Shown: positions 10,864 through 21,731, numbered from the stretch's first letter. The stretch: DNA of 64,000 nucleotides from Geodermatophilus sp. DSM 44513 (GCF_032460525.1 NZ_CP135963.1:186001-250000); one strand, 5' to 3'. Program-made: numbers and translations. Notes: generated by a model from the sequence alone, not told the origin.

Positions 10864-11853
10864 TCACCCGACCGGGTGATCCCGCTCCGCCGGGACGGAC
10901 AGGGAGACCCCGAAGTCTCCGGCGGGGTCGGTCCACCAGTGCGTCATCCGCAGCCCGGCCGCCGCGAGCTCGGCCGCCACCCGCTCGCGGCGGAACTTCG
11001 CCGACACCTCGGTGCGCATCTCCTCCCCGGCGGCGAACCGGACGTCTAGGCCGAGGGCGGGTACGTGCACCACCTGCTCGACCGTCGAGCGCAGCCGCAT
11101 CTCGATCCACTCGTGCTCGGCGTCCCACACCGCGACGTGCTCGAAGGCGTCGGGGTCGACGTCGGCGCCCAGCTCCCGGTCCAGCACGCGCAGCACGTTG
11201 CGGTTGAACTCCGCGGTGACGCCGGCGGCGTCGTCGTAGGCGCGCACCAGGCGGGCGGGGTCCTTGACCAGGTCGGTGCCGAGCAGGAAGGAGTCCCCCG
11301 GCTGCAGGGTGGCGGCCAGCGCGGCGAGGAAGGCCGCCCGCTCGCCGGGCTCGAGGTTGCCGATGGTGGAGCCGAGGAAGGCCACCAGCCGACGTCCGGA
11401 CCGGGGCAGCTCACCGAGGTGCCTGGTGAAGTCGCCGACCACCGCCTCGACCGCCACCCCGGGGTACTCGGCGGTGATGGCCTCGCCGGCGGCCCGCAGC
11501 ACGGTGGGGTCGACGTCGCAGGGCACGAACCGGCGCAGCGTCCCGGCGTCGCGCAGCGCGTCCAGCAGCAGCCGGGTCTTCTCCGACGTGCCGCTGCCCA
11601 GCTCGACCAGGACGTCGGCGCCGGACGCGGCGGCGACCTCGGGTGCGTGCGCGGCCAGCACGGCCCGCTCGGCGCGGGTCGGGTAGTACTCCGGCAGCCG
11701 GGTGATCTCGTCGAACAGGGCGCTGCCGCGCTCGTCGTAGAACCACCGGGGCGGCAGCGACTTGGGCGTGGCGGTCAGCCCGGCGCGCGCGTCGGTGCGC
11801 AGCGCCCGGGCGGCGTCCTCGTCGGCGAGGTGGTTGGTGAGCGGGATCGACAC
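10864..11853 (-). CDS. egtD: EgtD, L-histidine N-alpha-methyltransferase, 329 aa
   Basis: SAM-dependent enzyme that trimethylates histidine to hercynine, the first committed step to ergothioneine. The family start [18 protein letters not shown], the SAM-binding [27 protein letters not shown] with the histidine-binding Asn, and the C-terminal [10 protein letters not shown] with the Glu/Ser that contact the substrate amine are all present. Length is normal. GTG start with GGAGACC upstream, 16 bases after the egtC stop. Last gene of the egtABCD operon. Confidence 0.95.
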   Translation of the reverse strand: MSIPLTNHLADEDAARALRTDARAGLTATPKSLPPRWFYDERGSALFDEITRLPEYYPTRAERAVLAAHAPEVAAASGADVLVELGSGTSEKTRLLLDALRDAGTLRRFVPCDVDPTVLRAAGEAITAEYPGVAVEAVVGDFTRHLGELPRSGRRLVAFLGSTIGNLEPGERAAFLAALAATLQPGDSFLLGTDLVKDPARLVRAYDDAAGVTAEFNRNVLRVLDRELGADVDPDAFEHVAVWDAEHEWIEMRLRSTVEQVVHVPALGLDVRFAAGEEMRTEVSAKFRRERVAAELAAAGLRMTHWWTDPAGDFGVSLSVPAERDHPVG

Positions 11854-11869
11854 GGGTCTCCAGAGCTCG

Positions 11870-12559
11870 TCAGGTCAGCGGTGTGGTGGTCAGGCCGTCG
11901 GGGGTGACCTCGACCAGGGACCGGTCGGGGACGTCGGTCCAGCGCGGGTCGTCGTCCCACGGCTCGCTGGCCAGCGCGGTGCCGTCGGGGGTCACCAGGG
12001 CGGACAGCGTGTCGCCCCAGGCGGTGGCCAGCAGGCGGGTGTTGTCGGCGGCCAGCAGGTTGAGCCGGGCGGCCGGGTCGGCGGCGGCCACCTCGCGCAC
12101 CGTGGCGCCGAGGGCGTCCAGGCCCCGGGTGAACACCAGGGCGGCCAGCAGGGCGCTGTCGACCGTGGACTCCGCGTCGCGCACGGCGGGCAGCACCGCC
12201 CGGTCGACCCGGCCGTTGTGCGACAGCAGCCACCGCCCGTCGGTGAACGGCGCCGCCGCGCTCTCCTCCAGGGGCATGCCGGCGGTGGCCGAGCGGACGG
12301 CGGCCAGCACGCAGCCGGAGGAGACCACCGGGGCGACCGAGGCGAACGACGCATCGCCCCACAGCGGCCGCGCCGAGCGCCAGCGCGCCGGCCGGGCCCG
12401 GCCGGGGCTGAAGAAGCCGACGCCCCAGCCATCGGCGTTCACCGTGCCGTGGCGCTGCCGCCGCGGCGCCCAGGACTGCACGAGCAGCGAGGACGGCGGC
12501 TCCAGCACCAGCTCGGCCAGCGTGCGCGGCCGGCCCAGCCAGGCCAGGTGGCGGCACAC
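11870..12559 (-). CDS. egtC: EgtC, gamma-glutamyl hercynylcysteine sulfoxide hydrolase, 229 aa
   Basis: Class II glutamine-amidotransferase-fold hydrolase that removes the gamma-glutamyl group from the EgtB product. The sequence begins V-C-R-H-L, so Cys2 becomes the N-terminal nucleophile after processing. The characteristic [10 protein letters not shown] and LSHNGRVD motifs are present. The GTG start directly follows the egtB stop codon (TGAGTG), so the ribosome probably reinitiates. Complete, no odd features. Confidence 0.95.
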   Translation of the reverse strand: MCRHLAWLGRPRTLAELVLEPPSSLLVQSWAPRRQRHGTVNADGWGVGFFSPGRARPARWRSARPLWGDASFASVAPVVSSGCVLAAVRSATAGMPLEESAAAPFTDGRWLLSHNGRVDRAVLPAVRDAESTVDSALLAALVFTRGLDALGATVREVAAADPAARLNLLAADNTRLLATAWGDTLSALVTPDGTALASEPWDDDPRWTDVPDRSLVEVTPDGLTTTPLT

Positions 12560-13882
12560 TCAGGCGTCCGTCCCGTCCACCGACCAGGCCAGCCGGAACC
12601 CGCTGAACACCTGCCGGCGGACCGGGTGGTCCCAGTTGCGGAAGCTCGGCCGCAGGATCGAGGCCCCCACCGCCCACGACCCGCCGCGCAGCACCTTGTA
12701 GTCGCCGCCGAAGAAGGGGGCGGAGTAGTCGGCGTAGAGCATCGGGCGGAACCCGGGCCAGGCCGTGAAGTCCGAGGAGGTCCACTCCCAGACGTCGCCC
12801 ATCAGCTGCTCGACCCCGTACGCCGACGCGCCGGCGGGGTAGGCGCCCACCGGTGCCGGCCGCAGCGCGTCACCGCCCAGGTTGGCCAGCGCGGACGTCG
12901 GCTCCGCCGAGCCCCACGGGAAGCGGCGGCGCCGGCGCAGGGCGGGGTCCCAGACGGCGGCCTTCTCCCACTCGGTCTCGGTGGGCAGCCGGGCCCCGGC
13001 CGCCGCGGTCCCCGTGCCCGCGGCCCACGCCGCGTACGCCTCGGCCTCGAACCACGTGACGTGCTGCACCGGCTCGTCGGGCGGCACGGTCTCCACCACG
13101 CCGAACCGGGTGCGGGTGCCGTCGGGGCCCCAGTACTGCGGGCGCTCCAGGCCGGCCTCGACCCGGTGCGCCCAGCCCCGCGCGGACCACCAGCGCCGGT
13201 CGGTGTAGCCGCCGTCGGCGACGAACGCGGCGTACTCCGCGTTGGTCACCGGCACCCGGCCGATGCGGAAGGCCGGCACGTCGACGACGTGGGCGGGGCG
13301 CTCGTTGTCCAGCGAGAACGGCTCCTCGGCGGCGTCCACGCCCAGCACGAACTCCCCGCCGGGCACCAGCACCGAGGTGCCGGCCACGCCGGGGCGGCCG
13401 GGCGGCAGCGGTGTCCCGGCGCCCAGCAGCGGCGGGCCGGTGCGCACGGCCAGCGCCTGCAGCATGGTCTCGTCGTGCTGCTGCTCGTGGCTGACCACCA
13501 TGGCGAAGTCGAACGGGTCGCCGTCGTCGTCCCGGCCCAGGCGACCGAGCCGGTCCAGCACCCGGCCGCGCACCTCGCCGCAGTAGGAGCGCGCCTCCAC
13601 CGGGGGCAGCAGCGGCAGCCGGGCGCGCACCGCCCGCGGGTGGGTGAACGCGTCGTAGAGCGCCTCGACGTCGGCCGGCAGCAGCCCGGCGCGGCGGGGG
13701 TCGCCGTGGCGCAGCAGCCAGAGGTCCTCCTGCTGGCCGATGTGCGCGAGGTCCCAGACCAGCGGGGACAGCAGCGGGGTGTGCTGGCGCAGCAACTCGG
13801 GCTCGTCGTGGTCGGTGAGCCGCAGGGTGCGGGCCCGGGCGGTCTCCAGGTCGCGGGCGAGGGTCTCGGTCGGGTCGGTCAT
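12560..13882 (-). CDS. egtB: EgtB, hercynine oxygenase, 440 aa
   Basis: Non-heme iron enzyme joining hercynine to gamma-glutamylcysteine as a sulfoxide. N-terminal DinB-like domain gives the three iron histidines: [11 protein letters not shown] (His47) and SHEQQHDE (His132, His136). The C-terminal half is an FGE-sulfatase domain ([56 protein letters not shown]). ATG start overlaps the egtA stop by 4 bases (ATGA). Use of gamma-glutamylcysteine agrees with the neighbouring egtA and egtC. Confidence 0.95.
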   Translation of the reverse strand: MTDPTETLARDLETARARTLRLTDHDEPELLRQHTPLLSPLVWDLAHIGQQEDLWLLRHGDPRRAGLLPADVEALYDAFTHPRAVRARLPLLPPVEARSYCGEVRGRVLDRLGRLGRDDDGDPFDFAMVVSHEQQHDETMLQALAVRTGPPLLGAGTPLPPGRPGVAGTSVLVPGGEFVLGVDAAEEPFSLDNERPAHVVDVPAFRIGRVPVTNAEYAAFVADGGYTDRRWWSARGWAHRVEAGLERPQYWGPDGTRTRFGVVETVPPDEPVQHVTWFEAEAYAAWAAGTGTAAAGARLPTETEWEKAAVWDPALRRRRRFPWGSAEPTSALANLGGDALRPAPVGAYPAGASAYGVEQLMGDVWEWTSSDFTAWPGFRPMLYADYSAPFFGGDYKVLRGGSWAVGASILRPSFRNWDHPVRRQVFSGFRLAWSVDGTDA

Positions 13883-15129
13883 CGGGGGTCTCCCGTCGCT
13901 GAGAGGAGGGCGGCGGTGGCGTCGCCGGCCCGGGCGGTGTCCAGCAGGTCGTCGCCGGGGCAGCGGCCCCGGTCGACCAGGTCGACGAGGGCGGCCACCT
14001 CCGGCCGCAGGGCGGCGGGGACGGCGTCGGCCGCGGCGGCCAGGCAGGCGCGGGCGGCGGTGTGCAGCGCCGGGTCGGCCAGGCCGGCGCGGGCGGCCCG
14101 GTCCCAGGCGCCGGCGACCGGGGCGGTGGCCTCGGCGGCGTGCCCGGCGGCGACCGGGTCGTCGAGCAGCGCCGCGGTCACCGCCGCGAGCGCCGGCCAC
14201 CACGGCTCGGGGGCGGCGTCGAGGTAGCGGACCTCCAGGTAGCCGCGCGGCCGCACCGGCGGGAACAGCGTGGTCAGGTGGTAGTCGAGGTCCGCGGTGG
14301 TCGGCCGCCGGCCGCCCAGGGGGACGGCGCCGCTGAGCCAGTCGGCGAACCGGACGCGCGTGCGCACCGGCACCGCCCCGGCGCCGTGCCGGACCAGCAT
14401 CACCGGTGCGCTGAGCGCGTACCCCGCCCACTCGCCCGCCGGGTCGGCGCCGCCGAGCAGCGGGCCGCAGCGGGCCTGGTCCAGGTCGCTCCACACCCGC
14501 TGGCGCTGCGACACCCAGCCGGTCGGCCGCCCGCCGGCCAGCGGTGAGCACGCCGCGACGGCGACCAGCGTGGGGCCCAGCCGGTGGGCCAGCGCGACCC
14601 GCTCGCCCCAGCCCGCCCGCGGACCGGCGTCCAGGTTCACCTGCAGCGCGGCGGTGCCGGCCATCATCGCCGTCCCGGCCCGGGCGCAGCCGACGGCGGC
14701 GAAGTGCGCCTCCATCGCGGCGTAGCGGGCGGCCGGGCAGACCCGCGCCGGGGGGCGCAGCGGGTCGGCGCCCACCGGGGCGAGCGCCAGGCGCTCGGCG
14801 GCCAGGGCCGCGGCGAGGACGCTGCGGTCGGCGCGCAGCGCGGCCACCGCGGCTCCGGCGTCCGGGTACGGCGGCGCGGACAGCTCCACCTGGCCGCCGG
14901 GTTCCAGGGTGACCCGGCTGCCACCCGGCAGGGCGGGCAGCGCCTCGACCAGTGTGCTGACCCGGGCCCAGGGAACCCGGGTGGCCGGCGCGTCCAGGTC
15001 GACCAGGTGGGCCTCCAGCTCCAGGCCGACGGTGCCGAGCGGACCGTCCCGCAGGGCCGCGGCGGTGACGTGCGCGACGGCGGCGTCCAGGTCCAGGACG
15101 GCCGTGTGCTCCTCGGTGATCGGGGCCAC
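13879..15129 (-). CDS. egtA: EgtA, glutamate-cysteine ligase, 416 aa
   Basis: ATP-dependent ligase making gamma-glutamylcysteine for ergothioneine synthesis; the GCS2-type fold is shown by [14 protein letters not shown] near the N-terminus, [29 protein letters not shown] and [17 protein letters not shown]. First gene of egtABCD and coupled to egtB by a 4-base overlap. Start chosen at the GTG about 10 bases after GGAGGGG; a GTG three codons upstream lies too close to that site. It is transcribed divergently from the DUF309 gene, leaving about 160 bases for promoters. Confidence 0.92.
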   Translation of the reverse strand: MAPITEEHTAVLDLDAAVAHVTAAALRDGPLGTVGLELEAHLVDLDAPATRVPWARVSTLVEALPALPGGSRVTLEPGGQVELSAPPYPDAGAAVAALRADRSVLAAALAAERLALAPVGADPLRPPARVCPAARYAAMEAHFAAVGCARAGTAMMAGTAALQVNLDAGPRAGWGERVALAHRLGPTLVAVAACSPLAGGRPTGWVSQRQRVWSDLDQARCGPLLGGADPAGEWAGYALSAPVMLVRHGAGAVPVRTRVRFADWLSGAVPLGGRRPTTADLDYHLTTLFPPVRPRGYLEVRYLDAAPEPWWPALAAVTAALLDDPVAAGHAAEATAPVAGAWDRAARAGLADPALHTAARACLAAAADAVPAALRPEVAALVDLVDRGRCPGDDLLDTARAGDATAALLSATGDPR

Positions 15130-15288
15130 GGGCCCCACCCCCTCCAGGTCCGGACCGGTCGACGTCGACCGCGGGTCGGTGCGGGGGCGGCCCGCCGTGG
15201 CAGCCGTCCTCGGTGCCCATCCTGCACGTCACCCGCTCGGCTGCCCACCCCCGGGCACCCGATGCGGTGGCCGCGCGAGGATCGGTCC

Positions 15289-15807
15289 GTGGACGGCGAC
15301 CGGGACAGGGACCCCGCAGGTCGGGCGCGCAACGACCGGCCGCGCGACGCCCTGGGGCGGCCGCTGCCCCGCGGCGCCGCGGGGGAGGAGCGGGCGCCGG
15401 AGGGCGTGCCCCGGACGCCGGGGGAGGCGCTCGCGGAGGCGCAGCGGCTGCTGGACGCGGGCCGCCCGTTCCACGCCCACGAGGTGCTGGAGGACGCCTG
15501 GAAGTCCGCTCCGGAGCGCGAGCGGCAGCTGTGGCGGGGGCTGGCCCAGCTCGCGGTCGGGCTCACCCACGTGGCGCGCGGCAACGCCCGGGGCGGCGCC
15601 CGGCTGCTGGAGCGCGGCGCGGGCAACGTCGAGGGGTACGCGGCCGACCCGCCGCACCGGGTCGACGTGGCCGGCCTGGTCGCCTGGGGCCGCCGGCTGG
15701 CCGCCGCGCCGCCCGGGGACGGCGATCCCGCGGCCCTCGCGCCCCGGCTGCGGGCCGGGCAAGGTGGTACCCGACACCGGCCCGACGACGGCCCGGCGGC
15801 CGGGTGA
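15289..15807 (+). CDS. DUF309 domain protein, 172 aa
   Basis: Small helical cytosolic protein. The DUF309 core is clear from residue 45 on: [46 protein letters not shown], with the hallmark HAHEVLE and WKS..ER..W..L motifs. DUF309 proteins have no assigned activity. The first 40 residues are Arg/Asp-rich and poorly conserved. GTG start preferred for its GAGGA at good spacing; an in-frame ATG at 15262 lacks a ribosome site. Followed after 10 bases by the SRPBCC gene, probably co-transcribed. Confidence 0.85.
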   Translation: MDGDRDRDPAGRARNDRPRDALGRPLPRGAAGEERAPEGVPRTPGEALAEAQRLLDAGRPFHAHEVLEDAWKSAPERERQLWRGLAQLAVGLTHVARGNARGGARLLERGAGNVEGYAADPPHRVDVAGLVAWGRRLAAAPPGDGDPAALAPRLRAGQGGTRHRPDDGPAAG

Positions 15808-15817
15808 GGAGGGCGAC

Positions 15818-16258
15818 GTGAGGAGCTTCGAGGCGGCGACGCGGATCGACGCGGGCCCCGAGCAGGTCTGGGCGCTGCTGGTCGACGTCGGCAGCTGGCG
15901 GGACTGGGACTCCGGCGTCGACCGCGTGGAGGGCCGCGTGGCGCTGGGGGAGCGGCTGACGCTCTACGCCACCATGATCCGCAGCCGCCCGTTCCGGGTG
16001 ACGGTGACCGAGCTGCGCCCGCGCGAGCTCATGCGCTGGCGCGGCGGCCTGCCGGCCGGGCTGGCGGTCATCGAGCGCACGTACTCCCTCGCCGGCCAGG
16101 ACGGCGGCGGCACGCTGCTCACCGTCCGGGAGGACCACACCGGCCCGCTGGCCGGGCTGCTCGGGCGCTCCACCCCCGACCTCAACCCCTCGTTCCGGCA
16201 CTTCTGCTCCGGGCTCAGGGCCCGCGCCGAGGGGCGCACCTCCCGCCCCACCACCTGA
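15818..16258 (+). CDS. SRPBCC family protein, 146 aa
   Basis: START/Bet v1-like lipid- or ligand-binding fold of about 145 residues: TRIDAGPEQVWALLVDVGSWRDWDSGVDRVEG at the N-terminus, the central strand FRVTVTELRPRELMRWRGG and the helix SFRHFCSGLRARAE at the end. Members include polyketide cyclase-like proteins and toxins of uncertain role, so no substrate can be named. GTG start behind GAGGAGGGCGAC. Tightly follows DUF309. Confidence 0.85.
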   Translation: MRSFEAATRIDAGPEQVWALLVDVGSWRDWDSGVDRVEGRVALGERLTLYATMIRSRPFRVTVTELRPRELMRWRGGLPAGLAVIERTYSLAGQDGGGTLLTVREDHTGPLAGLLGRSTPDLNPSFRHFCSGLRARAEGRTSRPTT

Positions 16259-16315
16259 GCGGCCGGGCGTGACCGCTGTGACCGGAACTACTGCCCGGAC
16301 GGTCGTGGTGCGACC

Positions 16316-17839
<1,524 letters not shown>

Positions 17840-17843
17840 GACG

Positions 17844-17866
17844 GCGCGACCTGGTCCCGGTCGCGC
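17844..17866 (+). terminator. First hairpin after the malic enzyme gene
   Basis: GCGCGACC (17844-17851) pairs with GGTCGCGC (17859-17866) around a 7-base loop, four bases after the malic enzyme stop. With the next hairpin it makes a tandem terminator. Confidence 0.65.
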
Positions 17867-17880
17867 ACCGCCGTCCGGGC

Positions 17881-17913
17881 CGGCCGGCCCCCCGCGTGTC
17901 GGGGGGCCGGCCG
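17881..17913 (+). terminator. Strong GC-rich terminator hairpin
   Basis: Perfect 13-bp stem CGGCCGGCCCCCC (17881-17893) and GGGGGGCCGGCCG (17901-17913) with loop GCGTGTC, without a T tract. It lies between the malic enzyme stop and the next SRPBCC gene and should end transcription. Confidence 0.8.
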
Positions 17914-17978
17914 CCTGCCGTGCGCGTGCCACCCCGGGCCGCGGGTAGAGCCGCTCCACCCAACGAGGAGGCGGCGAC

Positions 17979-18497
17979 GTGGCAGGCACGTACGAGGACA
18001 GCACGACGATCGACGCGAGCCCGCAGGAGGTGTTCGCCTACGTCAGCGACGTGGCACACCTGCCCCACTACCTGCCACCCATCCAGGAGGCCGCCGAGCG
18101 GCCGCTGGCCGAGGGCACCGAGACCGACCCGGACGTGCAGGACGCGACCGGCGTGCACCTGGTGGGGGAGGTCAAGGGCCACCGGTTCGAGAACGACGGC
18201 TGGTTCCTCGCCGACGCGGACGCCCGCACCCTGCGCTGGGGCGCGCAGACCGAGCGCACCTACAGCGGCCGGCTGGACGTCGCCGACGACGGTGGCGGTA
18301 CCCGGCTCACGGTGCACCTGGACTTCGGTCCGGGCGGGCCGGAGGAGCAGATCCAGGCGCAGTCCGGCGACCGCGACCCGGTGCACGAGGGGCTCGGCGC
18401 GGCCCTGCAGTCGATCAAGCAGCAGGTCGAGGGCACCGGCGGCAAGGTGCTCCCGCCAGAGCCCCCGGGCGACGTCGCCCCGCCGACGGACTCCTGA
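17979..18497 (+). CDS. SRPBCC family protein, 172 aa
   Basis: Second START-fold protein: the N-terminal strand and helix YEDSTTIDASPQEVFAYVSDVAHLPHYLPPIQEA, then FENDGWFLADADARTLRWGAQ and GTRLTVHLDFG, ending with a helix LGAALQSIKQQVEG and a disordered Pro-rich tail. Ligand unknown. GTG start with GGAGGCGGCGAC upstream. It is not similar enough to the 15818 protein to look like a recent duplicate. It converges with a small acidic ORF. Confidence 0.85.
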   Translation: MAGTYEDSTTIDASPQEVFAYVSDVAHLPHYLPPIQEAAERPLAEGTETDPDVQDATGVHLVGEVKGHRFENDGWFLADADARTLRWGAQTERTYSGRLDVADDGGGTRLTVHLDFGPGGPEEQIQAQSGDRDPVHEGLGAALQSIKQQVEGTGGKVLPPEPPGDVAPPTDS

Positions 18498-18509
18498 CCG
18501 GGCGCGGGG

Positions 18510-18689
18510 TCAGCTGCCCCCGTCCTCCTCGGCCGGGTCGGACTCCTCCGGCTCGAAGGTGTCGGCCTCCCCGAGGCCCATGCCGACACCGCTGTCGGTC
18601 GGGACGGAGGGTGCGCCGTCGGTGTCCTGGTCCGGCGCGGACGGACGGGTCTCGTCCACCGGCGGCCGGCCCTGCTCGCTCTCGGTCAT
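18510..18689 (-). CDS. Small acidic, probably disordered protein, 59 aa
   Basis: A short ORF with a clear GAGGGGAGG ribosome site before its ATG. Of 59 residues 17 are Asp/Glu and only 2 are Arg; there are no hydrophobic segments, so it should be soluble and disordered. The C-terminal part reads SGVGMGLGEADTFEPEE; I recall a comparable FEPEE tail in small hypothetical proteins of other actinobacteria, but I cannot check this. Function unknown. It sits between a convergent SRPBCC gene and the divergent DNA glycosylase gene. Confidence 0.6.
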   Translation of the reverse strand: MTESEQGRPPVDETRPSAPDQDTDGAPSVPTDSGVGMGLGEADTFEPEESDPAEEDGGS

Positions 18690-18787
18690 CCCCGGGCCTC
18701 CCCTCGAGCGGGAGCCGGCGGCCCCCGCTGGTCAGTACACACGATCGCAGGACGACGCGGTGCCGCCCCGCGCGGGACACTGGCCGG

Positions 18788-19642
18788 GTGCCCGAGTTGC
18801 CCGAGGTGCAGGCGCTGACCGCGTTCCTGCAGGAGTCCGCCGTGGGCTCGGTGGTGACCCGCGTCGACCTGGCCGCCGTCCAGGCGATCAAGACCTTCGA
18901 CCCGCCGCTGTCCGCGCTCGGCGGCCTGGAGCTCACCGGGGTCGCCCGGCACGGCAAGTTCCTCGACCTGGACGTCTCCGGCCTGCACCTCGTCGTCCAC
19001 CTGGCGCGGGCCGGCTGGCTGCACTGGCGCACCGGCCTGCCGCCCGCCCCGCCCCGGCCCGGCAAGGGCCCGCTCGCGCTGCGGGTGCACCTGGAGGGTG
19101 GCGACGGCTTCGACCTCACCGAGCAGGGCACCCGCAAGGGCCTGGCGGTGTACGTCGTCCGCTCGCCGGCCGAGGTGCCCGGCATCGCCCGGCTCGGCCC
19201 CGACGCGCTGGCCGTCGACCGCGACACCTTCGTGGCGCTCATGGCCGGGCGCAGCGGCCAGCTCAAGGGGGCGCTCACCGACCAGACGCTGCTCGCCGGC
19301 ATCGGCAACGCCTACTCCGACGAGATCCTGCACGCCGCGCGGCTGTCGCCGTTCAAGATGGCCGACAAGCTCACCGACGAGGAGGCCCTGCGCCTGTACG
19401 ACGCGGTGCGGGAGGTCCTCACCGGGGCGCTGGCCCGCCAGGTGGGGCAGCGTGCGGCGACCCTGAAGGGCGAGAAGCGCTCGGGGCTGCAGGTGCACGC
19501 CCGCACCGGGCTGCCCTGCCCGGTGTGCGGGGACACCGTGCGCGAGGTCAGCTTCGCCGACACCTCGCTGCAGTACTGCCCGACCTGCCAGACCGGCGGC
19601 AAGCCGCTGGCCGACCGGCGGATGTCCAAGCTGCTCCGCTGA
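18788..19642 (+). CDS. Fpg/Nei family DNA glycosylase-AP lyase, 284 aa
   Basis: Base-excision repair enzyme. After removal of the initiator residue the N-terminus is PELPEV, giving the catalytic Pro and Glu of the Fpg/Nei family. The helix-two-turn-helix is QTLLAGIGNAYSDEILHAARLSPF, and the zinc finger CPVCGDTVREVSFADTSLQYCPTCQTGG has four Cys; the final RRMSKLLR ends the domain. Fpg and Nei type cannot be separated confidently by eye. GTG start fixed by the required N-terminal Pro. The 3' end is followed at once by a hairpin repeat. Confidence 0.92.
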   Translation: MPELPEVQALTAFLQESAVGSVVTRVDLAAVQAIKTFDPPLSALGGLELTGVARHGKFLDLDVSGLHLVVHLARAGWLHWRTGLPPAPPRPGKGPLALRVHLEGGDGFDLTEQGTRKGLAVYVVRSPAEVPGIARLGPDALAVDRDTFVALMAGRSGQLKGALTDQTLLAGIGNAYSDEILHAARLSPFKMADKLTDEEALRLYDAVREVLTGALARQVGQRAATLKGEKRSGLQVHARTGLPCPVCGDTVREVSFADTSLQYCPTCQTGGKPLADRRMSKLLR

Positions 19643-19650
19643 GAGAGGAC

Positions 19651-19719
19651 CCCCGGAAGGACCCCGCTGCCCCCCACCCGCTCGCAGGCTCGCGGCGGGG
19701 CCCTGCAGCGGGGCCGGGG
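19651..19719 (+). terminator. Stop-anchored hairpin repeat, copy 2
   Basis: Nested stems CCCCGG (19651-19656)/CCGGGG (19714-19719) and CCCCGCTGC (19662-19670)/GCAGCGGGG (19705-19713), with the family core CCCCCCACCCGCTCGC...CTCGCGGCGGGGCCC between. It starts a few bases after the Fpg stop and ends 6 bases before the HAD gene, so it must terminate one gene almost at the start of the next. Confidence 0.75.
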
Positions 19720-19728
19720 ACGGGCATG

Positions 19729-20376
19729 ATGCGGGCCGTGCTCGTCACCCTGGACCTGTTCAGCGCGCTGATCGACTCGCGCACCGGTGGCTCGGCCGCG
19801 CTGGCCCGGATCACCGGCGCCCCCGGCGAGCGGCTGTACGACGTGTGGGACGCGGCCAACAAGGCCTCCCAGCGCGACGAGCCGGCCTGGGTGCCCTTCG
19901 CCGAGCACTGCCGGCGGGCACTCGCCGCCGCCTACGCCGAGCTGGGGGTCGCCCGGGACGCCGACGCGGACGTCGTCGCGCTGCTGGACTCGGTGGCCGA
20001 CTGGCCGCTGTGGCCCGACGTCGCCGACGGGATCCCGCTGCTCGCCGCGCGGGCGCAGGTCGGGGTGCTGTCCAACGTGGACGACGCGGTCTTCGCCCGC
20101 ACCCGGGTGGCCCCGCTGGTCGAGGACGCCAACGTGCTCACCTCCGAGCGGCTGGGCGCCTACAAGCCGGCGCCGGAGCTGTACCTGCGGGCGCGGGAGC
20201 GGGCCGGTGGCCGGCTGCTGCACGTGGCCACCTCGGCCCGCGACGTCCGGGGTGCGCTGGCCGCGGGGATCGACGTCGTCCGGCTGCGCCGCCCCGGCCA
20301 CCGACTGGACCCGCAGGGCGGCACGCCGCAGGTGGAGGCCGCCGACCTGTCCGAGGTCGCCCGCCTGCTGCCCTGA
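19729..20376 (+). CDS. HAD-superfamily hydrolase, 215 aa
   Basis: Haloacid dehalogenase-like phosphatase fold. Motif I is LVTLDLFSALIDSRT (nucleophile Asp in LDLFSAL), motif II VGVLSNVDDAVF, motif III the Lys in LGAYKPAPELYLRA, and the motif IV acidic region follows at HVATSARDVRGA. Motif IV is weak: the usual GD..NDV is replaced by TSARDVRGA, so activity is uncertain. ATG codons at 19726 and 19729 are both possible starts. Converges with the MBL gene across a nested hairpin repeat. Confidence 0.8.
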   Translation: MRAVLVTLDLFSALIDSRTGGSAALARITGAPGERLYDVWDAANKASQRDEPAWVPFAEHCRRALAAAYAELGVARDADADVVALLDSVADWPLWPDVADGIPLLAARAQVGVLSNVDDAVFARTRVAPLVEDANVLTSERLGAYKPAPELYLRARERAGGRLLHVATSARDVRGALAAGIDVVRLRRPGHRLDPQGGTPQVEAADLSEVARLLP

Positions 20377-20388
20377 CCTCGGTCCCGG

Positions 20389-20507
20389 CCCCCGTGCAGG
20401 GGCCCGCCGCGAGCCCTACGGCCTTCCTGCAGGGGCCCGCCGCGAGCTCGCGAGCGGTGGGGGGCAGGAAGGTCCTTCTTGGCGGGGGGCACGGGGGTCC
20501 TCCTCTA
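20389..20507. repeat. Nested pair of stop-anchored hairpin repeats, copies 3 and 4
   Basis: The outer stem CCCCCGTGC (20389-20397)/GCACGGGGG (20489-20497) encloses a complete second copy with stem CCTTCCTGC (20422-20430)/GCAGGAAGG (20464-20472). Each has the family core GGGGCCCGCCGCGAGC. On the minus strand the element begins at the MBL stop codon (TAGAGGAGGACCCCC). It fills the gap between the convergent HAD and MBL genes. Confidence 0.75.
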
Positions 20508-21731
20508 GTCGGCCGGGCGGCGGGCGGTCAGCCAGGACGCCGCCCGGGCCACCACCGAGCTGCTCGCCCCGCCGTCGCCCTCGCGGGCCGGCGCCCCGGC
20601 CGGTGAACCGACCTCGGACCACCAGTCGACCAGCGGCGGCGGGCCGGCGACGTCGACCCGCTGGCCCGGCTGCGGCACCGCCACCCGCACCTGGGAGCGC
20701 TCCGCCGCGGCGACCAGCCGCTGCACGGGCTCGGCCCACCGGTGGAAGGCCAGGTTGAACGTCGCCCAGTGCACCGGCACCAGCAGGCCGCCGCCGAGGT
20801 CGCCGTGCGCCCGGACGGCCTCCTCCGGCGTCATGTGGATGAGCGCCCACGCGTCGTTGTAGGCGCCGATCGGCAGCAGCGTGAGGTCGAAGGGCCCCAG
20901 CTGGGCGCCGATCTGGGCGAAGGCCGGCGTGTACCCGGTGTCGCCGCCGAAGAAGACCCGGTGCCGCGGCCCGGCGACCACCCAGGAGGCCCACAGCGTG
21001 GTGTCGCGGGTGAAGAACCGGCCGGAGAAGTGCCGCGCCTCGGTGCAGGTGAGGGTCAGCCCGGCGACCCGCACCGCGCCCTCCCAGTCCAGTTCGAGGA
21101 CCCGCTCCTCCGGCACGCCCCACCGGCGCAGGTGAGCCCCCAGCCCCAGCGGGACGACGAACGGTGCCCGCTGGGTGCGCAGCAGCGCGCGCACCGTGGG
21201 CAGGTCGAGGTGGTCGTAGTGGTCGTGGGACACCAGCACCGCGTCGACCTGCGGCAGCTCGTCGACCGGCAGGGGCACCGGGTGCAGCCGGGTGGGCCCG
21301 ATGGTCGGCGACGGCGAGACCCGCTCGCCCCACACCGGGTCCACCAGCACGCGGCGGCCGTCGACCTCCAGCAGCGCGCTGGAGTGGCCGAACCAGGTCA
21401 CCGCCAGCTCGGCGGCCTCCGCCGGCAGCTGCGGGCGGCGCAGTGGCACCGGACGGGCCGGCAGGCCGGTGTCGCGCTCCTCGTGGACCTGGCGCAGCAG
21501 GCCGCGCTGGGCGCTGGCCGGGGGCCGCGCCGGGGTGCTGATCCGGTTGTGGAAGCGACCCTGGGAGAACTGCGGCGACCCGGCGGCGTACGGCCGGACC
21601 CGCCGCTGGCTGGCGCCCAGGGCCACGGGCAGCCCCCAGGCGGCGCGGGCCAGCCACGTCGCGGGCCCGGCGAGGGTGACGACGGCGAGCGCGGTGCGGC
21701 GGACGGCGGTGGACGGCACGCCCGCCAGCAT
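20505..21731 (-). CDS. MBL-fold metal-dependent hydrolase, NAPE-PLD/UlaG-like, 408 aa
   Basis: Metallo-beta-lactamase fold with the two-metal motif SHDHYDHLD (HxHxDH), further ligands in EARHFSGR, GGDTGYTP and VPVHWATF. The N-terminal VTWFGHSSALLEVDGRRVLVDPVWGERVSP is typical of the N-acyl-phosphatidylethanolamine phospholipase D-like group; substrate unknown. The first about 30 residues include a hydrophobic stretch (TALAVVTLAGPATWLARAAWGLPVAL), perhaps a membrane anchor. ATG start; a GTG four codons on is possible. About 250 bases separate it from the divergent DUF485 gene. Confidence 0.85.
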   Translation of the reverse strand: MLAGVPSTAVRRTALAVVTLAGPATWLARAAWGLPVALGASQRRVRPYAAGSPQFSQGRFHNRISTPARPPASAQRGLLRQVHEERDTGLPARPVPLRRPQLPAEAAELAVTWFGHSSALLEVDGRRVLVDPVWGERVSPSPTIGPTRLHPVPLPVDELPQVDAVLVSHDHYDHLDLPTVRALLRTQRAPFVVPLGLGAHLRRWGVPEERVLELDWEGAVRVAGLTLTCTEARHFSGRFFTRDTTLWASWVVAGPRHRVFFGGDTGYTPAFAQIGAQLGPFDLTLLPIGAYNDAWALIHMTPEEAVRAHGDLGGGLLVPVHWATFNLAFHRWAEPVQRLVAAAERSQVRVAVPQPGQRVDVAGPPPLVDWWSEVGSPAGAPAREGDGGASSSVVARAASWLTARRPAD

